DNA from: CAZPXZ01 sp965219495
GTDB taxonomy: Bacteria > Pseudomonadota > Alphaproteobacteria > Rhodobacterales > CAZPXZ01
DNA: 64,000 nucleotides
Reading direction: 5' to 3'
NCBI GenBank assembly: GCA_965219495.1
Contig: OZ244777.1
Span: 4,588,001-4,652,000, forward strand
Shown: positions 63,433 through 64,000 of the stretch, one piece after another
Layout: each line of letters begins with the position of its first letter
Position numbering within the stretch: position 1 is the stretch's first letter
Translations under genes and position numbers: made by a program
The notes under the pieces: model-generated
Seen by the model: only the letters and a program-made list of their open reading frames with translations
Told to the model about the DNA's origin: nothing
Databases searched by the model: none

Positions 63433-63772
63433 GCTTGTTCCGACTCCCGTGAAGACCATCCCAATATACTTTTCATTGCCGGGGAGGCAGCCTGCGGTGG
63501 CGGGCGGCGTCCACGCTCGGCGGTCAAGACGCGCCAGGCTGCGTGGCAATTTGGAAAGTCGCCACATGTGGCGCTGAGCGCGGGCGGGCGCCAAATCTGG
63601 TTCATTCGTCTGCCGCCGGATCTACGATTTCAGGAGTTGGACCGCGAAGCACGCTGCATGGGCCGTGTTTCAAGGATCGAGGACTGTGGTGCCGGAAACC
63701 CAATCCCGTCGACGCCGTTTCCGTTGCGGCCGCGATTTCGGCTGCGCGAATCACTCTGCGTGTTTCGCGCTT
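63433..63772 (+). other. 340-bp gap between fhs and ribD
   Basis: No gene was recognised on either strand. It should contain the fhs promoter. Confidence 0.4.
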
Positions 63773-64000
63773 TCATCCGGAATCGCCGAATCTCTGCGGG
63801 ACCGGTTCCCAGTAGGTAGCAAGGTCGTCGCCCAGGAGCAGATGCTCGCGCAAGCGGAATCCCCGCACTGCGCGTCCGGCGATAGCCGGAAGTCCTCGGT
63901 TGCCGAACGTCCGGCCGGCAGTGAGCCAAAGGATTTCGTCCACGTATTCTCCGGCAATGAGCGTCGTTGCGAGTTTCGGGCCGCTCTCGCAGAACACGCG
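63773..64000 (-). CDS. ribD: RibD reductase domain, C-terminal part (gene continues beyond window)
   Basis: The last 75 codons of a minus-strand gene enter at the right edge. The translation VFCESGPKLATTLIAGEYVD resembles the C-terminal end of the RibD 5-amino-6-(5-phosphoribosylamino)uracil reductase domain (VEGGPTLA...GLVD), followed by the ...LGDDL... end. It fits the riboflavin genes nearby. A stand-alone RibD_C reductase cannot be excluded because the deaminase half is outside the window. Confidence 0.7.
   Translation of the reverse strand, partial: RVFCESGPKLATTLIAGEYVDEILWLTAGRTFGNRGLPAIAGRAVRGFRLREHLLLGDDLATYWEPVPQRFGDSG

Noticed and set aside
1..64000. CRISPR array or prophage
   Set aside because: No regularly spaced direct repeats and no phage structural or integrase genes were seen.

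Overview
The window is a high-GC chromosomal segment of an alphaproteobacterium. The evidence is gene order typical of that class: argS / small membrane protein / nagZ / scpA / scpB; bamE divergent from rpmF-plsX-fabH, followed by ihfA, a MerR regulator and tRNA-Pro; and ribE-ribBA-ribH-nusB. The tRNA-His gene also has A73 and a G1:U72 pair, the form described for a large alphaproteobacterial group, and there is a membrane-anchored class I cytochrome c of the CycM type. The order or family cannot be fixed from these data alone.

Left part (1-10.4 kb). The window opens inside a MoxR-type AAA ATPase gene followed by its CoxE-like VWA partner. The VWA gene is split by a 2.1-kb IS1634-type element. 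Removing the element and one copy of a 4-bp duplication restores a continuous 369-codon frame. The VWA gene ended in an ATGA overlap with an amidohydrolase gene, which is followed by a metallo-beta-lactamase-fold lactonase, an SMP-30/isochorismatase-like fusion protein and a short-chain dehydrogenase. The insertion therefore sits inside what was one operon of AAA/VWA maturation genes plus hydrolytic catabolic genes. A stand-alone AlbA_2/HATPase protein with an unusual C-terminus follows.

Middle part (10.6-41.6 kb). Here are a CycM-like cytochrome c, a Yej-type peptide ABC importer (yejA, a 0.5-kb gap, then overlapping yejB-yejE-yejF), a lytic transglycosylase, class I PHA synthase, serine hydroxymethyltransferase, an M20 deacylase, a decayed alpha/beta-hydrolase gene, tRNA-His, YgfZ, dihydroorotase with two coupled glycosyltransferase-type genes, MoaB and a family-4-like uracil-DNA glycosylase. 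Then come ETF-ubiquinone oxidoreductase, a TPR protein, ispE, a polyprenyl diphosphate synthase, a TrmN6-like methyltransferase coupled to an M20 amidohydrolase, an IS5-family remnant with possible group II intron debris, a tiny DUF465 gene missed by length cut-offs, and a glutamine amidotransferase.

Right part (42.3-64 kb) is mostly housekeeping: rplM-rpsI, argC, a CPBP protease, xthA, erpA, argS to scpB, dCTP deaminase, tRNA-Pro, MerR, ihfA, fabH-plsX-rpmF, bamE, the riboflavin cluster with nusB and an MFS transporter, an aquaporin, formate-tetrahydrofolate ligase, and the 3' end of ribD at the right edge.

Three clearly related copies, and perhaps a fourth, of an intergenic repeat of about 125 bp lie at 25.1, 30.3 and 41.8 kb. 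No CRISPR array or prophage is visible. The most unusual content is the IS-split MoxR/VWA-catabolic operon with its Cys-to-Ser fusion hydrolase, and the AlbA_2/HATPase protein.
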